64,000 nt of DNA, taken from Massilia sp. WG5 (GTDB lineage: Bacteria > Pseudomonadota > Gammaproteobacteria > Burkholderiales > Burkholderiaceae_D). This document shows, one piece after another, positions 53,531 to 62,601 of the stretch. The stretch is from NCBI RefSeq assembly GCF_001412595.2, contig NZ_CP012640.2:3038001-3102000 (forward strand). Direction: 5' to 3'. Every line of letters begins with the position of its first letter. Within the stretch, counting starts at the first letter, position 1. The notes beneath the pieces are model-generated. The model saw only the letters and a program-made list of their open reading frames with translations. It was not told the DNA's origin and made no database searches. Both the position numbers and the translations under genes were made by a program.

Positions 53531-54856
53531 TCAGGCGGCCGCTTTGGTCGCCGCGTTGCGGGTCGCCTTGTGGGCGTCGTTGCTCAGGACGAGCAGGGTG
53601 ACGATGCTGGCCAGCGCCAGGATGGCGATCGGCAGCAGCGCCAGGGAGTGGCTGCCGGCGCCTTCCTTGATCCAGCCGTAGACATTGACCATCAGGCCGC
53701 CGCCGATCAGGTTCGAGGCCGCGTTGATCGCCGCCAGGCCGGCCGCGGCCGAACCGGACGCGAGCCAGCTCGAGCTCAGGGCCCAGAACGGTCCCTTGAA
53801 GGAGTAGGCGCCGATCAGCACGCAGGACAGCAGGACCACGGTCGGCGCCAGCGAGGTGATGAACAGGGAGCTCAGCATGCCGCCGGAGATCAGGGCCAGC
53901 GGGATCGCGGTATGCCAGCGGCGCTCGCCCTTGCGGTCGGAATGGCGGCCCCACCAGACCATCAGGACCGCGGCGATCACGTAGGGAATCGAGTTGACCA
54001 TACCGGTCTGCATGATGGTCAGGCCGAAGGACTTCAACAACTGCGGCTGCCACACGCCGAGCACCGAGCCGGCCGCCGAGGCGGTGGAGCACACCAGCGC
54101 CATGCCCAGCACTTCCTTGCTGCGCAACAGCTGCCAGATCGAAGGACGCGGTCCTGCTTCCTTCTTCTCGTTACGCTCCTTCTCGATGCGCGCAGACAGC
54201 CAGTTGCGCTGTTCCTCGCTCAGCCATTTCGCCTGTTCCGGACGGTCGGTCAGGAAGACCAGGCAGGCAAAGCCCATCAGCACGGTGGGGATCCCCTCGA
54301 GAATGAACAGCCAGTGCCAGCCGCGCAGGCCGAACAGGCCGTCGGCCTGGAGCAGCAGCGCCGACAGCGGCGAACCGACGAAACTGGCCATCGGCACGGC
54401 CACCATGAAGATGGCGACGATGCGGGCGCGATAGGCAGCCGGGAACCAGTAGGTGAGGTAGAGCACGACGCCGGGGAAGAAGCCGGCTTCGGCCGCGCCC
54501 AGCAGGAAGCGCATCACGTACAGCGAGTTCGCGCCCTGCACCAGCGCCATGCCGGCCGAGACCAGGCCCCAGGTGATCATGATGCGGGCAATCCACTTGC
54601 GCGCGCCGAACTTCTGCAGCGCCAGATTGCTGGGCACCTCGAACAGGAAATAGGAGATGAAGAACAGGCTGCCGGCGAAGCCGAACATCTTCTTGGTGAG
54701 GCCCAGGTCGTCGTTCATCTGCAGGGCCGCCATGCCGATGTTGCCGCGGTCGATGAAGGCCAGCAGGTAGCACAGCATCAGGAAGGGGATCAGGCGCCAG
54801 GTCACCTTGCGAATGGTGTCCGCCTCCAGGCGCGCGTTGTGGTTAATGTCGCTCAT
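53531..54856 (-). CDS. MFS transporter, anion:cation symporter (ACS) family
   Basis: A 441-residue transporter with 12 helices. LIPFLMLCYLLAFIDRGNIGMA (TM1 with the DR(G/V)N motif), ISYFLFEVPSNLALQKFGARKW and FLLGAAEAGFFPGVVLYLTYWFP are characteristic of ACS-family importers of organic anions such as tartrate, galactonate, hexuronates or phthalate. It lies 66 bp downstream of the hydroxyacid dehydrogenase gene and shares its direction, so the imported substrate probably becomes the dehydrogenase's or aldolase's substrate. Confidence 0.92.
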   Translation of the reverse strand: MSDINHNARLEADTIRKVTWRLIPFLMLCYLLAFIDRGNIGMAALQMNDDLGLTKKMFGFAGSLFFISYFLFEVPSNLALQKFGARKWIARIMITWGLVSAGMALVQGANSLYVMRFLLGAAEAGFFPGVVLYLTYWFPAAYRARIVAIFMVAVPMASFVGSPLSALLLQADGLFGLRGWHWLFILEGIPTVLMGFACLVFLTDRPEQAKWLSEEQRNWLSARIEKERNEKKEAGPRPSIWQLLRSKEVLGMALVCSTASAAGSVLGVWQPQLLKSFGLTIMQTGMVNSIPYVIAAVLMVWWGRHSDRKGERRWHTAIPLALISGGMLSSLFITSLAPTVVLLSCVLIGAYSFKGPFWALSSSWLASGSAAAGLAAINAASNLIGGGLMVNVYGWIKEGAGSHSLALLPIAILALASIVTLLVLSNDAHKATRNAATKAAA

Positions 54857-54922
54857 TGTCGTCCTCTAATAATAGTTCTTGGAAGCGCGTCTTGGGTGCG
54901 CGCTTGTGGTTTTTGTGTGACG

Positions 54923-55870
54923 TCAGGCTTGTTGTTCCAGCACCGCCAGCACATTGCTCGCCGCCGCCGTGCCCATGCCGACATAGGCGTCGCCGGTCAC
55001 GCCGCCGATGTGCGGCGACAGGATGGCGTTGGGGATCGCCGTGAACGGGTGGCCGGGCGTGAACGGTTCGACCTGGAAGCTGTCCAGGCCGGCCGCCAGC
55101 AGGGCGCCGCTGCGCAGGGCCTCGGCCAGCGCGGCTTCGTCGATCAGGCCGCCGCGCGCCGTGTTGACGACGATCGCGCCCGGGCGCATGGTCGCCAGGG
55201 TCTGCGCGTTGAGCATGTTGGCGTTGTCCTTGGTGAGCGGGCAATGCAGCGACAGCACGTCCGACTGCGCGATGACGTCCGCCAGCGGCAGCAGCTCGAC
55301 ACCTTCCGGTGCCGCCTTGGCGAACGGGTCGTGCGCGATGACGCGCATGCCCAGCGCGCTGCCGACCGTGGCGACGCGCGCGCCGATCGCGCCCAGGCCG
55401 ACCAGGCCGAGCGTGCGGTCCTTCAGTTCCAGGCTCTTGTGCGTGGCCTTGTCCCAGTGGCCCTCGTGCATGCGGCGGTCGAGCGCCGGGACGCTCTTGG
55501 CGCAGGCGAAGATCAGCGCCCACGCATGTTCGGCCACGGCCGCGGCATTCGCGCCAACCGCCGCCCTGACGGCGACGCCCTGCTTTGCGGCTGCGTCCTT
55601 GTCGATGGTGTCGGTGCCGGAACCGTGCTTCGAGATCACGCGCAGGCGGGTGCAGGCGCCGATCACGCGCTCGCTGATGCGGCCGTAGCGCACGATCATC
55701 GCGACCGGCTGGTGCTGGCGGCACAGGGCGACCAGGTCGTCCTCGCTCGGCGTCTTGCCGGCGTAGACCAGCTCGTAGGCCGACAGCAGCGCGACCGCCT
55801 TGTCGGCCAGGTCGGCGCCGGTCACCAGGACCACGTCGCGCTTCGGCGCTTCCTTCAGGATGGCGCTCAC
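54923..55870 (-). CDS. D-2-hydroxyacid dehydrogenase (NAD-binding)
   Basis: A 315-residue D-isomer-specific 2-hydroxyacid dehydrogenase. The Rossmann motif GLVGLGAIGARVATVGSALGM (GxGxxG), the catalytic Arg in VVNTARGGLIDEAAL, and the Glu and His in DSFQVEP and LSPHIGG are all intact. SKHGSGTDTIDKDAA at about 75 resembles PdxB/SerA-type members. It overlaps the RraA-like gene by 4 bp (55867-55870, ATGA), so the two are translationally coupled. Substrate may be a sugar acid or hydroxydicarboxylate; it is part of the LysR-linked catabolic cluster. Confidence 0.92.
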   Translation of the reverse strand: MSAILKEAPKRDVVLVTGADLADKAVALLSAYELVYAGKTPSEDDLVALCRQHQPVAMIVRYGRISERVIGACTRLRVISKHGSGTDTIDKDAAAKQGVAVRAAVGANAAAVAEHAWALIFACAKSVPALDRRMHEGHWDKATHKSLELKDRTLGLVGLGAIGARVATVGSALGMRVIAHDPFAKAAPEGVELLPLADVIAQSDVLSLHCPLTKDNANMLNAQTLATMRPGAIVVNTARGGLIDEAALAEALRSGALLAAGLDSFQVEPFTPGHPFTAIPNAILSPHIGGVTGDAYVGMGTAAASNVLAVLEQQA

Positions 55871-56562
55871 AGCGTTTCTCCTTCGGCCAGCACGCCGGCT
55901 TTGCGCAGGGCAGCGTCGAGCCAGGTCGGACGCAGCTGGCTGCCGTTGCGGATGCCTTCGATACGCGCGGTTTCATCCGCCAGCTTCTTCTTGGCCGCGT
56001 CCAGGACGGCAGGCACCTTGTTCGGCTCGACGATGACCACGCCATCGCCATCGCCTACCACCAGGTCGCCCGGCCGCACGCTCACGCCGCCCACCGACAC
56101 CGGCCAGTTGATCCGGCCCGGCACCTGCTTGGTCGGGCCGTTCGGGTTGGCGCCGGTGGCGTACAGCGGGAAGCCCAGCGCGCGGATCGCTTCGGTGTCG
56201 CGCACGGCGCCGTAGACGACGATGCCGGCGATGCCGATCGCCATGCACTGGCTGACCATGATCTCGCCCAGCAGGGCGCTGGTTTCGTCGCCCTTGCCGT
56301 CGATGACCAGCACGTCGCCCGGTTTCGCGATCGCCATCGCGGCGTGGATCATCAGGTTGTCGCCGGGGCGCACTTCGACGGTCACGGCCGGTCCGGCCAG
56401 GCGCATGCTCGGCGCCAGCGGGGCAATGCGGCTGCTCAGGGCGCCGCGGCGGCCGGCGACGTCGGCCAGGATCGAAGACGGGTACTGGGCGGCGCGCGCC
56501 ACCAGTTCAGGGTCGATGCGCTCGATGTCGCGAATCACGTCGGGTGGGGTGGTATGGCTCAT
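55867..56562 (-). CDS. RraA-family protein, probable 4-hydroxy-2-oxoacid aldolase or decarboxylase
   Basis: A 231-residue RraA-like protein. PSSILADVAGRRGAL, AGPAVTVEVRPGDNLMIHAAM, GDVLVIDGKGD and GIAGIVVYGAVRDTEAIRALGFPLYA are the conserved core, with the substrate-loop G(A/V)VRD motif. Family members outside enteric bacteria act as HMG/CHA aldolase and oxaloacetate decarboxylase, or as regulators of RNase E in E. coli. In this catabolic setting an aldolase/decarboxylase role on a 2-oxo-hydroxyacid is more likely. First gene of the cluster, divergent from LysR by 203 bp. Confidence 0.85.
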   Translation of the reverse strand: MSHTTPPDVIRDIERIDPELVARAAQYPSSILADVAGRRGALSSRIAPLAPSMRLAGPAVTVEVRPGDNLMIHAAMAIAKPGDVLVIDGKGDETSALLGEIMVSQCMAIGIAGIVVYGAVRDTEAIRALGFPLYATGANPNGPTKQVPGRINWPVSVGGVSVRPGDLVVGDGDGVVIVEPNKVPAVLDAAKKKLADETARIEGIRNGSQLRPTWLDAALRKAGVLAEGETL

Positions 56563-56712
56563 GGAAGGTCCTCGTCGTTAGTGAGAAGCAGCCACGAAAA
56601 GAGACGTGCGCAGGACGGCGCGTGGAACGCGGGCGCCATCGATGTCTCCTCCGTTGCGGCTGCTTATTTGGTCAGCAGGTTCTTGTATGAGCCGAGTATA
56701 GGAAGGACAATC

Positions 56713-56758
56713 TATAATGTATATTCACTTATTTTTCGAATTTCCAAACTTTTAGGAA
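56713..56758 (+). promoter_or_regulatory. Promoter and possible LysR box upstream of the LysR gene
   Basis: TATAAT (56713-56718) gives a perfect -10 on the plus strand. TTCC (56742-56745) and GGAA (56755-56758) form a TTCC-N9-GGAA inverted repeat just before the ATG, of LysR (T-N11-A) type. Both lie in the 203-bp region shared with the divergent RraA-like gene; the rest of that region shows nothing else I can name. Confidence 0.45.
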
Positions 56759-56765
56759 TGTATCG

Positions 56766-57659
56766 ATGGACTTCCGCGACCTGAAATACTTCGAAGTGAT
56801 CGCCGAGGAAGGCAACCTGGGGCGGGCCGCCGAGCGCCTGCACCGCACCCAGCCTGCGCTGACCAAATGCATCGACCGCCTGGAAGACGACCTGGGGGCG
56901 AAACTGTTCGAAAAGGACGGGCGCGGCATGCGCTTGACCGCTGCCGGCGAAGTGCTCGTGCGGCGCACGCGGCAGATGGCGATCATGGTGGAAGAGACGG
57001 CGCGCGAGATGCAGGAATACGCCGGCGGCCTGCAGGGCAAGGTGCGCATCGGCTGCGTGCCGACGCTGGCCGAGCACCTGATGCCCAGCGTGTTCCAGCA
57101 ATTGCTGCTCGAGGCGCCTGGCATCACCGTCAACCTGGCCGTGGGGATGAACGCCAACCTGATGGCCAGCCTGCGCGATGGCGAGCTGGACCTGGTGCTG
57201 GGCCCGATGCAGGAAACCGATCCGGAGATCGTCTGGGAGCAGATTGCCGAAGATACGGTGGTCGTGATGGCGAGCGAGGACCATCCCGTGTTCGACGCGC
57301 CTTGCACGCTCGCCAGCCTGCTGGACTATAAATGGATGCTGCCGGCGACGACGGTCGCCTCGCGTCAATGGCTGGACCAGACCTTCGAACGCCATGGTCT
57401 GCCGCGTCCGCAGGTACAGATCGAATCGAACGTGCTGAACGCGATCCTGCCTATCCTCGACAAGACGCCGTTACTGGGTTTCGTTACGCGCTTCAATCTC
57501 GTCTCGGCCAGGGCCCGGGTGCGCGAAGTGGTGCTGGCCGAGACCCAGATGCAGCGCCGCCTGAGCCTGGCCTACCGGAAGAGCGGCTACCTGTCGCCGG
57601 TAGCCACGCGCGTTGCGGACATCCTGCGCGCGCGTGGCAAGGACTTGCTGCTGATTTGA
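56766..57659 (+). CDS. LysR-family transcriptional regulator
   Basis: A 297-residue LysR protein. DFRDLKYFEVIAEEGNLGRAAERLHRTQPALTK is the winged helix-turn-helix (about 2-34), followed by CIDRLEDDLGAKLFEKDGRGMRLTAAGE. The effector domain (GKVRIGCVPTLAEHLMP) is complete. It is divergent from the RraA-dehydrogenase-MFS-porin group and is presumably its activator, with the group's substrate or a derived organic acid as co-inducer. ATG 56766. Confidence 0.92.
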   Translation: MDFRDLKYFEVIAEEGNLGRAAERLHRTQPALTKCIDRLEDDLGAKLFEKDGRGMRLTAAGEVLVRRTRQMAIMVEETAREMQEYAGGLQGKVRIGCVPTLAEHLMPSVFQQLLLEAPGITVNLAVGMNANLMASLRDGELDLVLGPMQETDPEIVWEQIAEDTVVVMASEDHPVFDAPCTLASLLDYKWMLPATTVASRQWLDQTFERHGLPRPQVQIESNVLNAILPILDKTPLLGFVTRFNLVSARARVREVVLAETQMQRRLSLAYRKSGYLSPVATRVADILRARGKDLLLI

Positions 57660-57700
57660 TGGCATGCACGTGGGCACGGGGCGCCCACGCGGCGGTTCGA

Positions 57701-58573
57701 TTACACGAGCGCGTGCCCGCGCAGCCGCGTGAGGATCGCCAGCGGGCTGGATTCCTTGTCGTACTGCTGCATCGGCGACAGCTGCAGCGTATGCTCCAGC
57801 ATGTACTGGCCCGACATCACCGAGTGCGACGCCTGGTCCGAGAAGCACACCCAGGCGCAGCCGGGCGGGAAGCCGAAGGTGACCTGCGGCGCGTTCTTCT
57901 GGTAGTCGAGGTCGGCCTTCATGCTGTCGTGCAGCTGCAGCATCAGGTGGTCGTATTCGCTGCGCAGCGACTTGGTGACGTGCAGCGCGTTGAGCAGGCT
58001 GGCCTGCCAGGCCACATAGGGTTTCACGCGCGGCAGGAAGCGCCGGGCGACGTCTTCGAAGGGTTCGCCGACGCGCCACACGCGCGGCTGGCCTTCCAGG
58101 TTCACGTTGGTGAACACGCGCAGCAGGCGCTCGCCGCGGTTCGGCCGCGAAGGAAAGGCGTCGACGTGCAGGCGGCGGTCGTCGGCGCGCCAGGACTGCA
58201 CCCGGGTCTCGACCTTCGACGGACGGAAGCTGACGGAACCGCGGCGCAGGTGCTCGCTGTAGCGCGGCACCAGGTTGCCCAGCAGTCCCTCGGCCTGGGC
58301 GCGGAAGCGGCCGATCATGCCGGCCGCCAGCGCCTGGGTGGCGTCGTCGCCGATCACGCCTTTCAGCTTGCCGGTCGGGTCGAGGCTGATGTTGCGGGTC
58401 TTGGGGTCGCGGATGTCTTCGCGGAACAGCGCCAGCTCTTCCTTCTGCGGCGCGAAGCCGTGCTCGGCGAAGTTCGGGAAGTACAGCACCTTCCCCGCTT
58501 CCAGCGCGGCGATCCAGGCCGGATTGCCGTGGCCGACCTCCTTCATGTCGATCTCGACGATCTGGTTTTCCAT
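57701..58573 (-). CDS. kdoO: Kdo hydroxylase (KdoO), Fe(II)/2-oxoglutarate type
   Basis: A 290-residue Kdo_hydroxy-family protein, the iron- and oxygen-dependent enzyme that 3-hydroxylates Kdo in the lipopolysaccharide inner core to yield Ko. The iron-binding HxD is in RRLHVDAFPSRPNRGERLLRVF and the distal His in FSDQASHSVMSGQY. The segment WRVGEPFEDVARRFLP is a family hallmark. ATG 58573 gives the family N-terminus MENQIVEI. It follows the ATM1-type ABC gene by 17 bp on the same strand. Confidence 0.88.
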   Translation of the reverse strand: MENQIVEIDMKEVGHGNPAWIAALEAGKVLYFPNFAEHGFAPQKEELALFREDIRDPKTRNISLDPTGKLKGVIGDDATQALAAGMIGRFRAQAEGLLGNLVPRYSEHLRRGSVSFRPSKVETRVQSWRADDRRLHVDAFPSRPNRGERLLRVFTNVNLEGQPRVWRVGEPFEDVARRFLPRVKPYVAWQASLLNALHVTKSLRSEYDHLMLQLHDSMKADLDYQKNAPQVTFGFPPGCAWVCFSDQASHSVMSGQYMLEHTLQLSPMQQYDKESSPLAILTRLRGHALV

Positions 58574-58590
58574 CTTGTTCTTCCTGATTC

Positions 58591-60441
58591 CTAGTCTTGT
58601 TCGAGGGCCAGGGGCGGCGAGGCCAGGTCTTCGTCCTGCCTTGCCAGCTGCCGGTCCCACATCTGTTTGTACAGCCCGTTCTGCGCGATCAGTTGTCCGT
58701 GCGTGCCGCGTTCGACGATGCGCCCATGGTCGAGCACCAGGATCTGGTGGGCGTCGGCGATGGTCGACAGGCGGTGCGCGATCACCAGCGTGGTGCGCTG
58801 CTTCGCGATCTCCTTCAGCTGCGCCTGGATCGCCTGCTCCGACTTCGAATCCAGCGCCGACGTCGCTTCGTCGAAGATCAGGATCGCCGGATTCTTCAGC
58901 AGCGTGCGCGCGATCGCCACCCGCTGCTTTTCGCCGCCGGACAGTTTCAGGCCGCGCTCACCCACCATTGTCGCATAGCCGTCGGGCAGGCTTTCGATGA
59001 AATCGTGGATCGAGGCCGCGCGCGCCGCCTTCACGATATCCTCGCGGCTGGCGCCGGGACGGCCGTAGGCGATGTTGTATTCGATGGTATCGTTGAACAG
59101 CACCGTATCCTGCGGCACGATGCCGATCGCGTGGCGCAGCGAGTCCTGGGTCACGTGGCGGATGTCCTGGCCGTCGATGCAGATCGAGCCCTGCTGTACA
59201 TCGTAGAAGCGGAACAGCAGGCGCGACAGCGTCGATTTGCCGGAGCCGCTGTGGCCGACCACGGCGGTGGTGGTGCCGGCCGGGATCGCGAAGTCGACGT
59301 CGAACAGGATCTGGCGCTTGGGGTCGTAATTGAACTCGACGTGCGAGAACTCGACCCGGGCGCCGCGCGTGACCAGCGGCTTCGCATCGGGCGCATCGGC
59401 CACTTCGCGGTGCTGCTCCAGCAGGCCGAACAGGCGTTCCATGTCGGCCAGGCTCTGCTTGATCTCGCGGTAGATCACGCCCAGGAAGTTGAGCGGAATG
59501 TAGAGCTGCAGCATGAAGGAATTCACCAGCACCAGGTCGCCCAGGGTCATGGTCTTGTCGATCACGCCCTGGGTCGCGCGCCACAGGATGGCGGTGACGG
59601 CGGCGGCGATGATCAGGGACTGGCCGCTGTTCAGGAAGGACAGCGAGGTCTGCGAGCGCACGGCGGCGCGCTCGTAGCTCTGCAGGCCTTCGTCGTAGCG
59701 CCTGGCTTCGTAGTCTTCGTTGCCGAAGTACTTCACGGTCTCGAAATTGATCAGCGAGTCGATGGCCTTGGTATTGGCCTTCGAGTCGAGCTCGTTCATC
59801 GTGCGCCGGAAATGGGTGCGCCATTCGGTGACGACGATGGTGAAGGTGATGTAGGTGACCAGTGCCACACCGGTGATGATCGAGAACCACTTATCGTAGT
59901 GCAGCACCAGGTAGCCCAGCACCAGCGAGATCTCGACCAGGGTCGGCAGGATCGAGAACAGCGAATACGAGACCAGGGAATTCACGCCGCGCGTGCCGCG
60001 CTCGATATCGCGCGTCATGCCGCCGGTCTGGCGGTTCAGGTGGAAGCGCAGCGACAGCGCGTGCAGGTGGCGGAATACTTTCAGCGCGATGGTGCGCACC
60101 GCGCGCTGGGTCACGCGCGCGAACATGAACTCGCGCAGCTCGGTGAACAGCGTGGTCGAAAAGCGTAGCGCACCGTAGGCGACCAGGGCGCCGAGCGGCA
60201 GCACCAGCAGCGCGTAGGGATGCGATGGCGTGATGCTGAGACTGTCGACGATCTTCTTGAGCACCAGCGGCACGCCGATGTTCGCCACCTTCGCGCCGAT
60301 CAAGCACAGCAGCGCGGCCATCACGCGCCATTTGTAGACCCACAGGTAGGGCAGCAGCGTGCCGATGGTGGCCCAGTCGTTGCGGCGGGCAGCCGGATCG
60401 CCGGGCGGCGGCAGGGATGAGCTTGGAGGAGAGCGTCGCAT
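58591..60441 (-). CDS. ABC transporter, ATM1/HMT1-type permease-ATPase
   Basis: A 616-residue half-transporter: six helices in the first 320 residues, then an ATPase domain with Walker [17 protein letters not shown], signature LSGGEKQRVAIARTLL, Walker B LIFDEATSALDSKSE and the H-loop. LHALSLRFHLNRQTGGMTRDIERGTRG and FETVKYFGNEDYEARRYDEGL are the mitochondrial-ATM1-like signatures; bacterial ATM1 exports glutathione-linked metals or sulfur species across the inner membrane. It is upstream of kdoO and divergent from the acyl-CoA thioesterase gene. Confidence 0.93.
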   Translation of the reverse strand: MRRSPPSSSLPPPGDPAARRNDWATIGTLLPYLWVYKWRVMAALLCLIGAKVANIGVPLVLKKIVDSLSITPSHPYALLVLPLGALVAYGALRFSTTLFTELREFMFARVTQRAVRTIALKVFRHLHALSLRFHLNRQTGGMTRDIERGTRGVNSLVSYSLFSILPTLVEISLVLGYLVLHYDKWFSIITGVALVTYITFTIVVTEWRTHFRRTMNELDSKANTKAIDSLINFETVKYFGNEDYEARRYDEGLQSYERAAVRSQTSLSFLNSGQSLIIAAAVTAILWRATQGVIDKTMTLGDLVLVNSFMLQLYIPLNFLGVIYREIKQSLADMERLFGLLEQHREVADAPDAKPLVTRGARVEFSHVEFNYDPKRQILFDVDFAIPAGTTTAVVGHSGSGKSTLSRLLFRFYDVQQGSICIDGQDIRHVTQDSLRHAIGIVPQDTVLFNDTIEYNIAYGRPGASREDIVKAARAASIHDFIESLPDGYATMVGERGLKLSGGEKQRVAIARTLLKNPAILIFDEATSALDSKSEQAIQAQLKEIAKQRTTLVIAHRLSTIADAHQILVLDHGRIVERGTHGQLIAQNGLYKQMWDRQLARQDEDLASPPLALEQD

Positions 60442-60503
60442 GACAGGGATTCTTTATTTATGGTTCAATTCGGGACGATTGTAGCTTTTACCGAGATTTC
60501 AAG

Positions 60504-60938
60504 ATGACCCAGCCAGAAAACCAGATCCCGTCGACCACCCGCCTGCCTGAAGGAAAGATGCCAGTGCTGCGGATGATGCCGGCGCCGTCCGACGCGAATG
60601 TCTACGGGGACGTGTTCGGCGGCTGGATCATGGCCCAGGTCGACGTGGCCGGTTCGCTGCCGGCCGTGCGCCGCGCGAATGGCCGCGTAGCCACTATCGC
60701 CGTGAACTCCTTCCTGTTCAAGAACCCGGTGTTCGTCGGCGACCTGCTGTCCTTCTACGCCGACATCGTCAAGGTCGGCAACACCTCGATCACCGTCTAC
60801 GTCGAGGTCTACGCCGAGCGTAACCGCCTGCAGACCAATGTGGTCAAGGTGACCGAAGCCACCCTTACCTACGTCGCAACGGGGCCGGACCGCAAGCCGC
60901 GCCAGTTGCCGCCGCTCGAGTCCCTGATCGAACACTGA
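60504..60938 (+). CDS. Acyl-CoA thioesterase (hotdog fold, YciA family)
   Basis: A 144-residue hotdog-fold thioesterase that hydrolyses acyl-CoA to free acid and CoA. The YciA motif set is present: NVYGDVFGGWIMAQVDVAGSLPA (Asp and the G-loop) and TIAVNSFLFKNPVFVGDLLSFYADIV. Length matches YciA (132-145). It lies 62 bp from the divergent ABC gene and 4 bp before phoD, forming a small operon. Confidence 0.93.
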   Translation: MTQPENQIPSTTRLPEGKMPVLRMMPAPSDANVYGDVFGGWIMAQVDVAGSLPAVRRANGRVATIAVNSFLFKNPVFVGDLLSFYADIVKVGNTSITVYVEVYAERNRLQTNVVKVTEATLTYVATGPDRKPRQLPPLESLIEH

Positions 60939-60942
60939 GCGG

Positions 60943-62541
60943 ATGGAAGCGCGCCGCCGCCTGTTCCTGCTGGATGCGGCGCAGATTGCCACTGCGGCCG
61001 CCGCCATCACCGCCGCCGGCCCGTCCGTACTGCGGGCGGCGCCATCGAACGCGGCCGGCTATCCCTTCAGCCTGGGCGTCGCTTCCGGCTCGCCGCTGCC
61101 GGATTCCGTGGTCCTGTGGACGCGCATCCTGCCGGATCCGCTCGACGCCGGCTCCGCGCCCAGGCTGGCCGTGCCGCTGCGCTGGGAAGTCGCGCAGGAC
61201 GAGGCCTTCCGCAACATCGCCGCGCGCGGCAGCGCCATTGCCACGCCGGAGCTGGCGCACAGCGTGCGCGTGAACGTGACCGGCCTGCAGCCGGGGCGCT
61301 GGTACTTCTACCGCTTCATGCTGGGCGACGCCGTCAGCCCGGTCGGACGCACCCGCACCGCACCAGCCGCGAACGCCATGCCGGGCCTGCTCAAGCTGGC
61401 CGTGGCCTCCTGCCAGCACTGGGAATTCGGCAGCTATGCGGCGCACCGCTACATCGCCCAGGCCGCGCCCGATCTGATTGCCTTCATCGGCGACTACATC
61501 TACGAATGGGGCGCCTTCCGGCTCCAGCATCCGCAGCCGGGAGAGCGTATCGTGCGCCAGAACGAGTCGTTCGACTTGCAGAGTTATCGCCAGCGCTACG
61601 CCCAGTACAAGACCGATCCGGACCTGCAGGCCGCCCACCTGGCCGCGCCCTGGATCGTGACCTGGGACGACCACGAGGTCGCCAACGACTACGCCGACGA
61701 GCGCGACGAACGGCTGTCGCCCGATTTCGCGGCGCGCCGCGCGGCCGCCTACCAGGCCTTCTACGAGCACATGCCGCTGCGCCTGCCGCCGCCGCAGAAT
61801 TTCGCGAATGTGCGCATGTTCCAGCGCTACGACTGGGGCCGGCTGGCGCGCTTCCACGTGCTGGACGACCGCCAGTACCGCGCGGTGCAGGCCTGCCCGC
61901 ACCCAGGCCGGGGCGGCTCGAAATCGGTGGGGCCGCGCGCCTGCCCTGCCCTGCTGGATCCGGCGCGCAGCATGCTCGGACAGGAACAGGAAGCCTGGCT
62001 GGAGGACGGCCTCGCCTCCTCGAAAGCGCGCTGGAACATCCTCGCCCAGCAGACCTTGATGGCGCAGTCGACCCAGGTGCCGACCGTCGAGCCGGACGGC
62101 GGCCGCTTCTGGACCGATGGCTGGGACGGTTATCCGATGGCGCGCAAGCGCCTGCTCGACACCCTGCTCAAGACCGGCGCCGGCAATCCGCTGGTGCTGG
62201 GCGGCGACGTCCATACCTTCTATGCGACCGAGCTGCGGGCCGACTTCGGCCGGCCGGCATCGAAGGACAATCCGGTGATCGCCAGCGAATTCGTCGGCAC
62301 CTCGGTCACCTCGAGCTCGCGCCCGCAGCAACGCACAGCGCAATACGTGGCGATGAACCCGCACATCAAATATGGCCGCAGCGACAGGCGCGGCTACATG
62401 CTGATGGAAGTGACGCCGAAGGAGACTCGGACCCGCTTCATGGGCCTGGACGATGTGCGCGACCCGAAGACCGTCCAGCGCGAGCTGGCGGCCTTCAGGG
62501 TGGCGGATGGGAAGGCGGGCGTGGAGATGACGACTAGTTGA
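60943..62541 (+). CDS. phoD: PhoD-type alkaline phosphatase / phosphodiesterase
   Basis: A 532-residue metallophosphoesterase. N-terminal twin-arginine-like signal MEARRRLFLLDAAQIATAAAA; then the PhoD domain with GVASGSPLPDSVVLWTRILP, VASCQHWEFGSYAAHRYIA, FIGDYIYEWGAF (metal-binding Asp), TWDDHEVANDYADE, ARWNILAQQTLMAQ and LGGDVHTFYATELRADF. It is exported folded by Tat and releases phosphate from phosphoesters in the periplasm, with Ca/Fe cofactors in characterised members. It is adjacent (4-bp gap) to the thioesterase gene. Expression under phosphate limitation is likely, though no Pho box was recognised. Confidence 0.9.
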   Translation: MEARRRLFLLDAAQIATAAAAITAAGPSVLRAAPSNAAGYPFSLGVASGSPLPDSVVLWTRILPDPLDAGSAPRLAVPLRWEVAQDEAFRNIAARGSAIATPELAHSVRVNVTGLQPGRWYFYRFMLGDAVSPVGRTRTAPAANAMPGLLKLAVASCQHWEFGSYAAHRYIAQAAPDLIAFIGDYIYEWGAFRLQHPQPGERIVRQNESFDLQSYRQRYAQYKTDPDLQAAHLAAPWIVTWDDHEVANDYADERDERLSPDFAARRAAAYQAFYEHMPLRLPPPQNFANVRMFQRYDWGRLARFHVLDDRQYRAVQACPHPGRGGSKSVGPRACPALLDPARSMLGQEQEAWLEDGLASSKARWNILAQQTLMAQSTQVPTVEPDGGRFWTDGWDGYPMARKRLLDTLLKTGAGNPLVLGGDVHTFYATELRADFGRPASKDNPVIASEFVGTSVTSSSRPQQRTAQYVAMNPHIKYGRSDRRGYMLMEVTPKETRTRFMGLDDVRDPKTVQRELAAFRVADGKAGVEMTTS

Positions 62542-62562
62542 CCGTCCGTACCGCGAACAAAC

Positions 62563-62590
62563 CTGGATCCCCGCCTGCGCGGGGACGACG
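62563..62590. repeat. REP-like palindrome, CCCCGCG family
   Basis: CTGGATCCCCGCCTGCGCGG followed by GGACGACG is a short hairpin between the convergent phoD and acyl-CoA ligase genes, matching the right-hand unit of the pair at 39837-39924 (CTTGGATCCCCGCC...GCGGGGACGACG). Confidence 0.75.
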
Positions 62591-62601
62591 GTGGCAGAGC
62601 T

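Noticed and set aside
56563..56765. Searched for a tRNA or riboswitch in the AT-richer LysR-RraA gap
   Set aside because: No cloverleaf or recognisable aptamer fold was found; only a -10 and a small inverted repeat.
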